From Serpula lacrymans var. lacrymans S7.9 (lineage: Eukaryota > Basidiomycota > Agaricomycetes > Boletales > Serpulaceae), in NCBI RefSeq assembly GCF_000218685.1, contig NW_006763305.1, positions 187,762 to 251,761 of the forward strand: a stretch of 64,000 nt of DNA, written 5' to 3'. Under the pieces are notes generated by a model. That model saw nothing but the letters and a program-made list of their open reading frames with translations. It was not told where the DNA came from and searched no databases. How positions within the stretch are numbered: the stretch's first letter is position 1; the number at the start of each line of letters is the position of its first letter. Shown here piece by piece: positions 1 through 10,758 of this stretch. Both the position numbers and the translations under genes were made by a program.

Positions 1-638
1 CTTGTTTTTATAGCATGCGATCTGGCTCACATCTGCTTAAAAAGGAGGGGGATCCGACTCAAAGTTAAGGACGTACTTCAAAGCGCTTTCCGCCCTTCTT
101 GAGTCTCACGATTGAGACATTCGTTAACCTGTACTTGGACGGGTGTCAGCTAGTAGCACTGATATCATGGCAAATTGAAAACCGACTTGATCTGGTTTGA
201 AGGCTGATTGATAGGCATGGTTTGAATTACTCCAGAGGGGAATGACGATGGTTGAGATAATACGGGGCTGGCAAAAGAGATGATAAAAAAGCCGTTAAAG
301 AGAAATGGCGCCTTCGAAAACGAGCTCCCAAGTGAAATAAAAGTGAAGCAAAGATGTTCTGTCTCTGGCGTTATAAATGGGCTACAAGAGTGCTACAAGT
401 GACTAGGAAATGACAGGAAGGGGTCCGATGGGTTACATAATGCGATATGGGCTGTTGGTGGTAGCGCCACAGTGCCATCCTGCATCCGCCATCTGCACAG
501 CCTCAGCCTGTGGTCCGCAGGAACGGTAGCGCTCTTCATCTTTGCCCTTTCACTATCCTCTCAACCCCCATCTTTCTCTTTTTCTTCTGTGTTTCGAGCC
601 CAGCATATATATCTGGAATTAGCAGCGAATACAGAAAA
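1..638. other. Intergenic, upstream of BAR-SH3 gene
   Basis: No convincing gene is visible. Short open frames around 510-850 have no recognisable motif and run into the first exon and intron of the downstream gene. A pyrimidine-rich stretch at about 545-600, just before the ATG at 639, looks like a fungal promoter or 5' leader. Confidence 0.5.
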
Positions 639-2493
639 ATGAAGGGATTTACCAAGGCCATCAAGCGGTATGTACGATTATATGCGCTTACCCGGCGGTT
701 ATTCACAGTTGCAATATACGATTCTGCACTTTTGCAAGAGTTGTCGAGTGTATATATGCTCTGCATTATCTTTCATTTAATGGCGCGCTTCCCACCGCCT
801 CTCATCTCTAATCAATGTGCACAAGATACTAATCTAAGTCATGTTCGATAACTCAGGACACCCCATCTTGTCACAGCGAAAGTCGGATTTGCGAAGAGTA
901 CGTCTTTACTCGAATGCGGCATGAACAATCGAGCTAAATCATCACAGAGTCCTCTGATCCCGAGTTTGATGATTATGGTCGACACTTTGCTGCACTTGAG
1001 CAGTCTACAGAAAAGTTACTCAAGGACACAAAAGCCTACAGCGAGGCCGTTGTAGGTACATCGATCAGCCACTATATGCAGTTTCATTCAGCTCAAAGAA
1101 ACCCGTCGATCTACAGCTCTCGTCACATCTGCCTCTGGTTTCGCCAACCATCATAACTTTATCTACACTCCTCTCTCTTCCGAACTAAACTTGGCTGGAA
1201 AACACCCTACTTGTGCTGCCACCCTTGCCAATACCCCTGCGTACGCAGCACAGCTAGAAGAGCTACGTGCCGCCATTTCGCCCGAGCTGGAGCTCATCGA
1301 GAGCCGCATTGTCGCACCCGTCAAGGAGTTTCAAGGAGTTTTGAAAATGATCAGGAAATCTATCACGAAGAGAGAGCATAAGCTGGTGGATTACGATCGA
1401 TTTAACAATTCACTCACGAAGCTTAGAGATAAGAAGGAAAAGAGTTTGAGCGATGAGAAGAACTTGTTCAAGGTGCGAATCACGCCTGTCAGCTCCTTTT
1501 ATCAATTTCACCTGACGTGTTTTGAAGCTTGAGCAAGACTTTGAAATTGCAACAAACGAATATGATTATATCAACAACGCGATGAAGACCGATCTTCCAC
1601 GCTTCATGCAGATGGCAACCCAATTTATTGACCCTCTTTTCCATTCATTCTTCTACATGCAGTATGTCTTCTTCCCTGCGATAATCCCACATCAAGCTAA
1701 CTGGGAGGTAGACTCAACGTATACTATGTATTCCTTGAGAAAATGCACGGTTTTGCTGAAGGTCGATACGATGTCACCAACGTGCCAGGAGCACAGATCC
1801 TAGCCGACTATGAGGAGCACAGGACGGATGCTTGGAGCCAGATCGAAGACCTCAACATCACGAAGCGAATCATATCAACTTGTACGTCCTAGTCATTTTG
1901 TCGTCTTGCTCTTACGATCAATACTAACAACAAGACCTCAATAGCTAAATTTGTTCAAGCAAATCGCAGCGCAGGGCTTGGTGTAGGAGGGCCGGGAAGC
2001 TCGCTTGGGCGTTCAGCCAGCGCAGCAACGACATCTAGTGTATCCAGCACCTCGCGAAATGTACCACCACCTTCCCGTACGCCGTCATCGACGTTTAGTA
2101 AAAAGGCTCCACCTCCTCCACCAGCACCAGGAGGACAACACCAATTCTTGGCTCCCCCACCACCGTACACTCCCAGCGGCGGCAACGCAAGTTCTGCGGG
2201 GGCAGCGGCAGCTGTCAAACGGCCTGCTCCCCCTCCTCCTTTGAAGCCCAAGCCCAAACCTGAGGCTGAATACGTAACTGCTCTTTATGATTTCGACGCA
2301 CAGGTATGCATATGTGCTCGTACAATAACGTTTTACGGAAATCTAATGAGACTTGTTTCAGGCCAGTGGGGACCTCTCTTTTAAGACTGGTGATCGTATT
2401 GAAATCGTGACCAAGACGGAGAGCCAGGAAGATTGGTGGACTGGCCGAGTGAATGGAGAAGAAGGGGTATTTCCGGGCAACTACGTTCAGTAA
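639..2493 (+). CDS. BAR-SH3 amphiphysin-like protein (Rvs167/Hob1 type)
   Basis: Membrane-curving scaffold of endocytosis and cortical actin patches. The spliced protein starts [10 protein letters not shown], the typical N-BAR start of Rvs161/Rvs167 proteins. The BAR helices follow (exon from about 1120, including [24 protein letters not shown]), then [17 protein letters not shown] and [13 protein letters not shown] after an intron. Next comes a proline/alanine/glycine-rich linker (about 1980-2260) with several polyproline runs, and a C-terminal SH3 domain starting at ALYDFDAQ (about 2280), split by an intron and ending [13 protein letters not shown]. The start is chosen because the upstream frame is not conserved and the first exon is a 29-nt N-BAR exon, as in fungal relatives. 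Seven or so short introns are inferred; the ATG-proximal donor is GTATGT at 668. The family is clear. Whether it is the Rvs167 or Hob1 orthologue is not resolvable by eye. Confidence 0.88.
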
Positions 2494-2626
2494 ATATTGT
2501 AGTGAAACACGATGGTACAGTCTGTACATCAAGGACACGATCAGATATTACAAAGAGTCCGTCTGACAGTTGTTGTGATGATGGGCGCCTGTCTACTGAC
2601 TACGTGACTTCTGTATTTCAAACACT

Positions 2627-3682
2627 CTACAAATTCAAGACCTGTTTGATGGTCTTCCACTGATGGCCCTCCCAAAGGGCATTCGCGCCATTAGCTTGTT
2701 CCGAATCTTTCCTTGTGACAGTATCCCATCCGGAGCTACCAGCTCCCAACTCAAACACCTTCTGCAGGTCTTCTTTCACATGCGCGGTAGGTCCTGGCAG
2801 GTCGCTGGGCAGCTTATCGACATACTCGACGATCATCTCGTCTCCATGGAGCGCTGCGATTTCAGTCATGGTCGCTCGCTGACCTTCAAGACGGAATATG
2901 GCATTGTGGAGCTGTGACGGTGGGAGTGTGGTGAGAATATGTGCAAGGAAGCCTTTTTCCATGGGGGATGCGTTAGGATGTGAATAGTATCACATACATG
3001 AACCGAGACCTTACCTGCTACGTCCTCGATGGCCGTGAAGGACACAGGTTTGTCGCCTTTTCCCAATATGAAGAACTTGCCTGTTTCAGGTATAGCAGCA
3101 ACGAACGGAACGAACTCATGGAAAAGCCCATTCTATGCGCGTCACGATTAGCAAAAACCGTTTCATGAGCGGGAGCCCAAACTTACGTATAGCAAAGCGT
3201 ACGGGAGTCCAAGAGATTTCAAGTACTCTTCATGAAAATCAAGATAAATAGCTGCTCATTGCTTGGAAACAGTGACTGATCTCACCTACTGTACGCGCCT
3301 TGGCCGTCAATATAGGATTGATCTCTTTAGATAATCCGTCGGGAGGCATACCGAACTCTGACGGCACGAACAGCTTGACACCCGCCTCCTTTGCAGCATC
3401 TATAAGAGGCTTCTGAGCCAAGAAACCGTCGCCCCGGACGAACGACATGGCAGAGACGAGCACGTCAACTTTGTGCTCGCGCAGGATAGATGCCACAGCT
3501 GAGACGTTGTCGTATTCGACCGGGACCAATTGAGCACCTGGAGGCAAGGTCTTCTTAGTGGAGGAGGGACGAGCGAGGACTAGGATTGGGGCGCCTCGAG
3601 CGACGAGGGCGTGGACGATGGGAAGCCCGATGTGGGGTCCTGCACCGACGATGGCAAAGGATGCGTATGTTGTTTCGGACAT
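2627..3682 (-). CDS. NmrA-like / isoflavone reductase-like NAD(P)-binding protein (copy 1)
   Basis: Predicted cytosolic NAD(P)H-binding Rossmann protein of the NmrA/isoflavone-reductase family; the substrate is unknown. The N-terminus (MSETTYASFAIVGAG...) carries a glycine-rich dinucleotide motif, GAGPHIG. It is followed by a VLARPSS segment, HKVDVLVSA, and the family motif VKLFVPSEFGMP. The last exon (about 2940-2627) ends ALWEGHQWKTIKQVLNL-stop. At least two short introns lie near 3280-2960. The protein is about 300 aa, normal for the family. It is a tandem paralogue of the gene at 5277-6340, with the same order of motifs and the same C-terminal ALWEGHQWKT block. Such genes often regulate redox or nitrogen responses or act as reductases, but nothing in the sequence assigns a reaction. 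Confidence 0.82.
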
Positions 3683-5276
3683 ATAATCTCGATGGGATGC
3701 TAGGTGATGACTTCAACTTGAAGTTGTGGTGTGGACCGCAGGTCGCTTTATACGATTCGAAAAGTACATTCCGGTTAATGACGACATGATAAGCTGGGAA
3801 GATTGGTCGTGGATTAGACAAGCATGATATCCAGTATGAGGAGTAAGCTTACGGCGTAAGCAGTTCTCCGACTGTTCTCGGGACCCAAAGTTGAGTCATG
3901 GTCGAACCACTCGATCCCAGGGGTTGTCCCATACCTTCCAGATATCTTGAAGGGCCACTAAAACTTCTGCTCCAGCATGAATGACATGGCTTATCCTCAG
4001 TCCATGCAGTATCGTGGCTTAGGCAAGCAAATGTAACTTGAAAAGCTGACGAACTCCTGCGATAATGAGCAAAGGTAGCGCAAAATTCTGGACGAGTACA
4101 AGTACCGGCGCGTGTGATGCATTAGCCTCAGGTCAAAAACGGGTGTGAAAAGCGGCACTTTGCCGCGTATACACGCAAGTGTAGGAGAAACCAAAAAGGC
4201 AGGTGTAGTAGTAAGACAACTTGAAGTCCCACTTCAAACCCGTCTGAATAGTCGACTACAACTACACGGGTTCCAGCGGAGCTCCTCTCGTAGACGATGG
4301 TCGAGGATTTTGACTGTCCGGAGCAAATGCAACTCTGCCTGACTTGACCGTCTCTATTCTTGCTGCTAATTATCAGCCCTTTCAATGCCAAAACCTCTTC
4401 AACATAAGCAATGAAATAGTGGGTGCTTATGCCACGGATATGGAGACGTTGACTGATCTGGGGCTGTAAAGAGTGGTCAGAAAGTGTTGTTTCTTTGACA
4501 ATCAAGGTCCTACGCCAGCGCCATCTGAACATCCCTCTCGGCTGTCATTCGATACACTCGAGATTTTATGATGCAAATCTCACCAAAGACCATCAAACAG
4601 TCCAACGATTAGCCTGAGTGCGTTCATCTTCATCAAAATCTCACCACATGAGTGATGACTCTTGATCGTACCGCCCGTAGTCTGTTAGATAACCTCGACC
4701 TTTGGTTAGAATGCACTGTGAGTAAGCACAACTAAGTGTAGGTGTGGTACGTACGTGGTATTGATATGGTATCGCCTGATCATGAAGAGACTGAGCCGTC
4801 ATACAAGTATTGTCTGTGTGGGGGCAGGTTGAACCGATTACGCTGCCCTCAAATCGTAGTATTGCGCTTCCAGACCGTCGATACCTCGAGATTCACGCCA
4901 TGTGTTGTAAAATTGCTCATCTGTCTGGAGCAGCAAATTCCATCGACGAGATCCATCGAGATGTGGCAGATATATGCCAGTGTGTGCTTGCCAAAGATGG
5001 TTCATCATCAATCAATTTGTTGACCTGCAAGGTTTTTAGCTTGAGTATTTGTATCCCCTTGCTGCTGCAGCAATCGCTGAAGTAACTGCAGTTAGGATTA
5101 AGCCGCCTAATTAGTGGGGGTCGTGCTACAACCCGTTTCAAGTTACTGATTAGTGACTCTTTTGGTTTCACATAGGTGACTGATCTTAGTGACATTATAT
5201 AGACAATACAACACGGGATTCGATATGGCATACTTACAACGATTACCCTTGCCATTCAATATTACAATTCGCATCT
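3683..5276. other. Intergenic region between NmrA paralogues
   Basis: About 1.6 kb between the two paralogues. Apart from the short NmrA relic at 4243-4316, I see no supported gene. Open frames at 4742-5255 lack motifs and are crossed by stops in the other frames. Confidence 0.5.
4243..4316 (-). pseudogene. Relic of a third NmrA-like gene copy
   Basis: About 74 bp closely match the stretch at 6167-6243 inside the neighbouring NmrA-like gene. It reads AGTRVVVVDYSD on the minus strand, against AGTRVVAVDYSD in the intact copy. The match fades on both sides and no start, glycine-rich motif or C-terminus is present. It is therefore a decayed duplicate or a small gene-conversion fragment rather than a gene. 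Confidence 0.65.
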
Positions 5277-6340
5277 CTAAAGATCCAATACTTCTTTCAC
5301 GGTTTTCCACTGATGGCCTTCCCAAAGCGCATTCGAATGTCCTACAGGCACCTCGCCTTCCCGACCTAACGCGGGGTCATAGCCAACACTAACAGCACCC
5401 TTTTCGACCTTTTGCTGGAAGTAGTCCCTCACCTCTGTTGCGCCAGACGGAAAGTAGCCTCTCGCTTGTGCTCCAGGGGCTCCATCGGGCATCGTATTGA
5501 CGTATTCGACAGGTGCAATGCCCTCGTAGAACTTGGCAATATGGGCTAAGCTACCTCGCTGCCCTTCGATTCGGAATGAGGTATCATGGAGCTTGGATGG
5601 TGGCAGGGTGGTCAGGATGTGTGCAAGAAAACCTGCACGGAGGAGGGATGAGAAATGAATCCGGATAACCAAGGGACTTGTGGGTGATACTCACCTGCGA
5701 CGTCCTCGATGGCTGTGAACGATGCAGGTACTTTGCCACTACCGACGATCAAGAATTTACCAGTATCAGGGACACCTGTTAGCCATGGGATATATTCGTA
5801 AAAAAGGCCACACTATAAGATGACGTTTTAGAAGATATGGTAGCTCATGGCTGGGAAATCACTGACATATACTCTAGCAAACGGTAATCCGATAGATTTC
5901 AGGTAATCTGCATGGACGGTTTGGTAGTCCAAACGAACAAAGCGGTTAGAGACGATGGACTCACCAACAAACTGTGATTTTGCCAATGCGAAGCCCTCCG
6001 TACCTCCCTCGGTTGGCATTCCGAACTCTGGAGGCACGAAGAGCTTCACACCTGCCGCTTTGGCAGCTTGAGCTAGAGGCATCTGGGATAGTAAACCCTC
6101 AGAGGAGACAGCAGAGACAACCACATCAACGTGATGCTCTCGCAGGACCGAGGTGGCTGCCAACACGTCTGAATAGTCGACTGCAACGACACGGGTTCCA
6201 GCGGGGAGCTCCCTGGTAGACGAAGGTCGAACGAGGACTATGACTGAGAGATTGTGAGCGAGGAGGGCGCGTACGATGGGGAGGCCCAGGTTTGGCCCTG
6301 CTCCGGCGACGGCGACGGTTTTGTAGGTTGACTCGGACAT
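5277..6340 (-). CDS. NmrA-like / isoflavone reductase-like NAD(P)-binding protein (copy 2)
   Basis: Second member of the tandem pair. The first exon starts MSESTYKTVAVAGAG with the nucleotide motif GAGPNLGLPIV. It continues through IVLVRPSSTRELPAGTRVV, HHVDVVVSAVSSEGLL and VKLFVPPEFGMPTEGG to SNRFVRLDYQTVHADYLKS and LPFARVYVS. Two short introns lie around 5870-5815 and 5690-5640. The last exon carries GFLAHILTTLPPSKLHD and ends ALWEGHQWKTVKEVLDL-stop. Length is about 310 aa. The exon structure and both ends match copy 1, so the pair arose by tandem duplication. As for copy 1, a Rossmann-fold dehydrogenase/reductase-like role is likely but the substrate is unknown. Confidence 0.84.
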
Positions 6341-7054
6341 GAACCGGGGTTTTCAATGAAGATAGATGTAGTCTGTTAGAACTGGATATTTGGATACAAA
6401 ATTACATTTGTCCTTCGCATGGAATGTTATATACAGGTAATCTGGAACAACTGAAACGTTTGGTTTGGCGGCTAGGGTAAGAGTCACCCTCGACTTGCGC
6501 CGGGTCCGGCGTACGCTTGAAGTCGGTCTCGACTCCAACCAAGTCCTTATTTCGGGGCCAGAAGAGTGGTCGTGTCATGAAGCGAGCACAATGTGGTAGA
6601 TATGAGAGGGATGTGCGCGGGGTGGACAGGTTTTGTAATAACAACTGACAGAGTTGCAATTAGTTCTACAATGAATTTTAAACATATACCCAGGTCACCA
6701 CGCTATTGCTACAATCTATATCCCTTTATTGTGAAAGAGCTATTGAAGAAGACCCCCCGGGCCAATGAAACCCAGTCATAGTATACAAGAAAAATAAACA
6801 GCAAATCTTGTCCACAGACTAGGAAGAACTATGGGCAAGGAAGAACTGTACTTTTTTTGTCCCGCATTTGTTAAAATCCAACAGCAACTTCTCATAGAGT
6901 GTTCGAGCTGACAAGTGCCTTTGAGACGCAAGGTTGTTCTGATATTAGCTGAAAGAGTCATCGAAATTTCCTAAGGTTCCTCAAAAACTTATGAAGTCAT
7001 GGTTTATTGGTAAACTCCACACACTACTGTAGCGAAAGCAGCACATTCCGTATA
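6341..7054. other. Intergenic, no gene seen
   Basis: About 700 bp between the start of the NmrA-like gene and the 3' end of the ABCF gene. Only short, motif-free open frames are present. It should hold the promoter of the former and the 3' UTR of the latter. Confidence 0.5.
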
Positions 7055-10000
7055 TTACGGACGTGCTTTGATATTGCTGACAATCAAACTCTGTTGTAAC
7101 ATGATTCAGTAAGCTATTTGTAACAAAAGCGTTTAGTTGAGTCATACCTTGTAGCTTTGTACATCCCCCCTGAACTTCGTCACAGTTCCATCGCCGCACA
7201 CCCATAACTAGGGTCATGAATGTCAGACTGCGTCAGAAGAAAGAAAAACTATATGCTATACCTCCTTCGCTACTGTCGTGATGAACCTCTCGTCGTGAGA
7301 GATGATGATGACACCTCCATTCCACGTGTTAAGAGCAGCCATTAGTGCGTCCAAGCCCTGCATTAATATGAATAGTCTGAACAACAATACATTTACTATG
7401 CACGTTACCTCGATATCCAAATGATTAGTAGGCTAGATAAATATTTCATAAGTACCACTAGTCAAAGCAGAAAACGGAACCTGATCACTCGCCTCATCCA
7501 GCAACAATATATGAGGATTTTGTAAAGAAAGTGCAGCAAAGGCCACTCGAGACTTTTGACCACCACTCAAAGTCCCGATGAGCTGCAAGCTGGAGGATTA
7601 GTCGGTTCAGCGCTGATATCATATTAGTTTCACTATTTTACACACCCGGTCATGCCACTGATTTGGAAATTTCCCAGATGACCTCTGTATTCTTGCTCGC
7701 TCTTTCCGGGAAACTTCGAAGCTAGGAATTGTACAGGTGACAATGCCGCAGGCAGAGTATCAACATGGTGCTGTGCAAAGTACCCCCTGAAGTCAAAACA
7801 ATTTAGGAGTATTTCAGCGAAAGAGAAACGGAAAGACAAACACGCGCAGCCGTCCGTTACGATTCACCTGCCCAGCAAACGCTCTAAGCTCTTCTGTCAA
7901 TAATTTGATTCTATTATATGTCGGCGTTAAAAGAGGTCGTTCAAGGTACTATAAAAATAATAATCTTACAGTGTCGATTTTCCGGCTCCATTTGCACCAA
8001 CTACAGCGATCCTCGAGTCCAATCCAACATCGATATTGATACCTTTCAGGATCAAGTTTTGAGGCGTGTAACCAAACGTCACCTCTGACAACTGCAGCAG
8101 AGGAGGTGATATTTTTTCCGCATCAGGGAATCTGGAGCGATATTGAATAGACAAGGAAAAAGAATTGTAAAACTCCTCACTTGAATGTTTCTGTTTCTTC
8201 CGCCTCTGGTGGTTCAAGGTCGGGCAACTTCGGGAGAGTTGAGTAAAGAGGCTTTATCTTTATATTAGTGTAGATTTCATATACCTTTTCTAAGATTTTT
8301 ATTCTCATCTGAGCCTGCGAGGCTACTCGACGTCTCAGATCTTCGTCATTAAATATCAGTTTGACAATGGACTCACCTCGATTGGCATTATATCTCCATT
8401 TATCAATGAAAGCTTGAAGATGTTTACGGTAATCCATCTGCGTCTCGTATTCCTTGCGCAAGTTACGATCTCGTTCTGATTTTGTCGAGTAAAACTGAGT
8501 GAAGTTGCTGAATGTATAGAAAATTAGATCAAAAATTTTTGGAGACACTAAAGGAACCAACCCTTTGTAATAGTCCAACCTTCCAGAATGCTGGTGTACT
8601 ATATCAGTAGCGACAGCATCTCTAGAAAGAGCAACTGTGAGAATCGGTTGAGCTGCTACATGCTTATATAGTACTCACAAAAAGGCACGGTCATGGGACC
8701 TGGAGACAAGCATTAAGAGCGCGTAGTTTGAGTGTAGTGAAAATACACTTACACCACCAGCAATGTTCCTGCCCAGGTTTGTAGGTAGTCCTCCAACCAC
8801 GCTAGGGCATTGAGGTCGACTATTGCGCGCATTGTTGGGTAAAATAGAAATTACAGGGATAGACCAAGTCACATACTGTGATTTGAAGGTTCATCGAGTA
8901 GCAATAGGGCCGGCTAGTTCACTTTAATTTACGCGCAAGAAGGGTTTATTGAAGAGACGAACCTTGACGAACAACGCTCGGGCCAGTGCAAGACGCATGC
9001 TACAAAAAAATGCTAATTAACAAATAAAAGTTGCATATCGTTCGTTTTCATACCGCCATCCACCACTAAAGGCTCTTGTTGGTCTTTGTTGATCCTGTTC
9101 ATTGAAGCCTAGACCTGGTACCAGATAACTTCTGTTAGTCGTGATAAGGCGAAGTAAATAAGATTTTACCAGCAAGCAGTGCAGCTGCCCTAGAGGGTCC
9201 ACTCTCTGCATCCATGTCACTCAAACGAGCGTGAATTTCTGCCAATCTGGAAGCAGCTTCCTGCCTTGCGTCTTCAAATCGTTTGTCATCGCCTTCGCGT
9301 TCTAATTCATTAAGTTTCTCATTGAGAGACTGCTCTTCTTTGAGTAGGTGGTCTCTCCAAACGTCTGCCTTTAGAACGGAATCGATAGCCGTCGTATCAT
9401 CACCTACAATCTAGATAGAAAGGTCAAGATATGATAAAAACCCTTTTGCATGTACCAGCTTACCTCTTGTTCCACAAATAAAATAGTGATGTGTGCAGGT
9501 ATTGGTACCTCCCTCATGGCGATGTGTCGCAAGAGGGTAGACTTCCCCACACCTGTTGATATAATGTGAATCTCGCATTGATATTCCGTATTAAACGAAA
9601 GTGAAAACTACCATTTCGACCGATAAGTCCATAGCGCCGTCCATAGGCTAAAGTGAGACTGGCACCGGATCTACGATGAAGTCAGCATGGAAAATTTCCA
9701 GAGTAAATCAAGGGATAAAACATACAGGATCCTGTTGGAGGCGAAGTTGACATCAATCGAGGGCAAGTGAATGTCCTTGCTCTTGTTTTTGGCGGCTGCA
9801 TTAGCTTCAAGCGGGTTTATCTAAAGCGAGTTGTCAACAGAGACAGGAATGTAACTTCTTGATTTAGCTCACCTTCATGAACATCTCTTCGTACGTTTGC
9901 TATGTGATCAAGAGTGCTACATGAGACGGTAGTGACAGGAAAGCGTTATTACTTACTTGTTTGCGATGTTGATCAAGCAATTTGGAACCTTCGTATAGAT

Positions 10001-10542
10001 CTCTTCGGGCCCGTTTTTCAATTTTAGCCTACATATCCACAGTGAGGAGCTCGTCAGATGAAGTGAATTTATGTGCCAACTTTGAGTTTCGCCTCCTGTT
10101 TCTCGAGTTTCTTGACGTCTACCCTGGAGGCTCTAGCAACAGCACATCATTGAGTGGACACTATCAATAATGATGAATACACTTACTTTCCTTTATTTAT
10201 ACTCTCCAAGTCCACTCCTTCGCCAAACGCTATTGTGTTGGATAACGATCCCACTTTACTCATGTCCATGACCTTGTCCAATTTGGTCAATTTTGGACCG
10301 GCCTTCCTCTTGATGCGAGCATCAAGCTGGTCAGATAGTAGCGTCTCCAATGTGGACATCAGTCTTTTCACGGTATCTTCTTGATCAATGCCCAAGGACT
10401 CGAGCATGTCACGGGCCACTTGAAGAACGTCTTCCTCCTCCCCTGCATCATCGACCAGATAACCTGATAGATATTGAACTATAAGTTCCTCAGTTCCTGG
10501 AAATGCAGCACGGATCTCTTCTGCGATATCTAGAGACGACAT
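7055..10542 (-). CDS. GCN20: ABCF-family ATPase, Gcn20-like
   Basis: Soluble twin-ABC ATPase. In yeast, Gcn20 partners Gcn1 on ribosomes to activate the Gcn2 eIF2-alpha kinase under amino-acid starvation. The start [16 protein letters not shown] (ATG at 10542) opens the Gcn20 N-terminal region. The first ABC half has [14 protein letters not shown] (about 9560), an [15 protein letters not shown] signature (about 9080-8960) and [16 protein letters not shown] Walker B. A charged linker with LPDLEPPE (about 8220) precedes the second half, with [12 protein letters not shown] (about 7970), [18 protein letters not shown] (about 7540) and [17 protein letters not shown] (about 7300). The C-terminus ends [15 protein letters not shown] after an intron ending near 7090, as in Gcn20. 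About fifteen short introns are inferred. The gene is divergent from TOP2, with 216 bp between start codons. Orthology is strongly supported; exact splice sites are not. Confidence 0.88.
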
Positions 10543-10758
10543 ATTTCGCAAAAAAAAAAAAATTGGTTTTGGCTCCTGATAGCGATGCCTGTCTCCAGGT
10601 CTGACTCGGAGAACACTCGCAGCCACAACTACTATACACGACTTTCCATATGTCACGTGCTTTGAAAGAGTCGCGGTTGTCGCGGTTTCAACAATCCCAT
10701 ACAACCTCATCCACTGACAACCAGCACATCTTATTTCTCCCTCGTTCTCCTCGTGAAA
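10543..10758. promoter_or_regulatory. Shared divergent promoter of GCN20-like and TOP2 genes
   Basis: Only 216 bp separate the two divergent start codons. A run of A residues (about 10549-10563) lies directly upstream of the minus-strand ATG. A bidirectional promoter is inferred from spacing alone; no specific factor site was identified. Confidence 0.5.

Noticed and set aside
4742..5255. Overlapping 90-110 codon frames on both strands
   Set aside because: No motif, no partner exon and no homology to the NmrA neighbours could be found.
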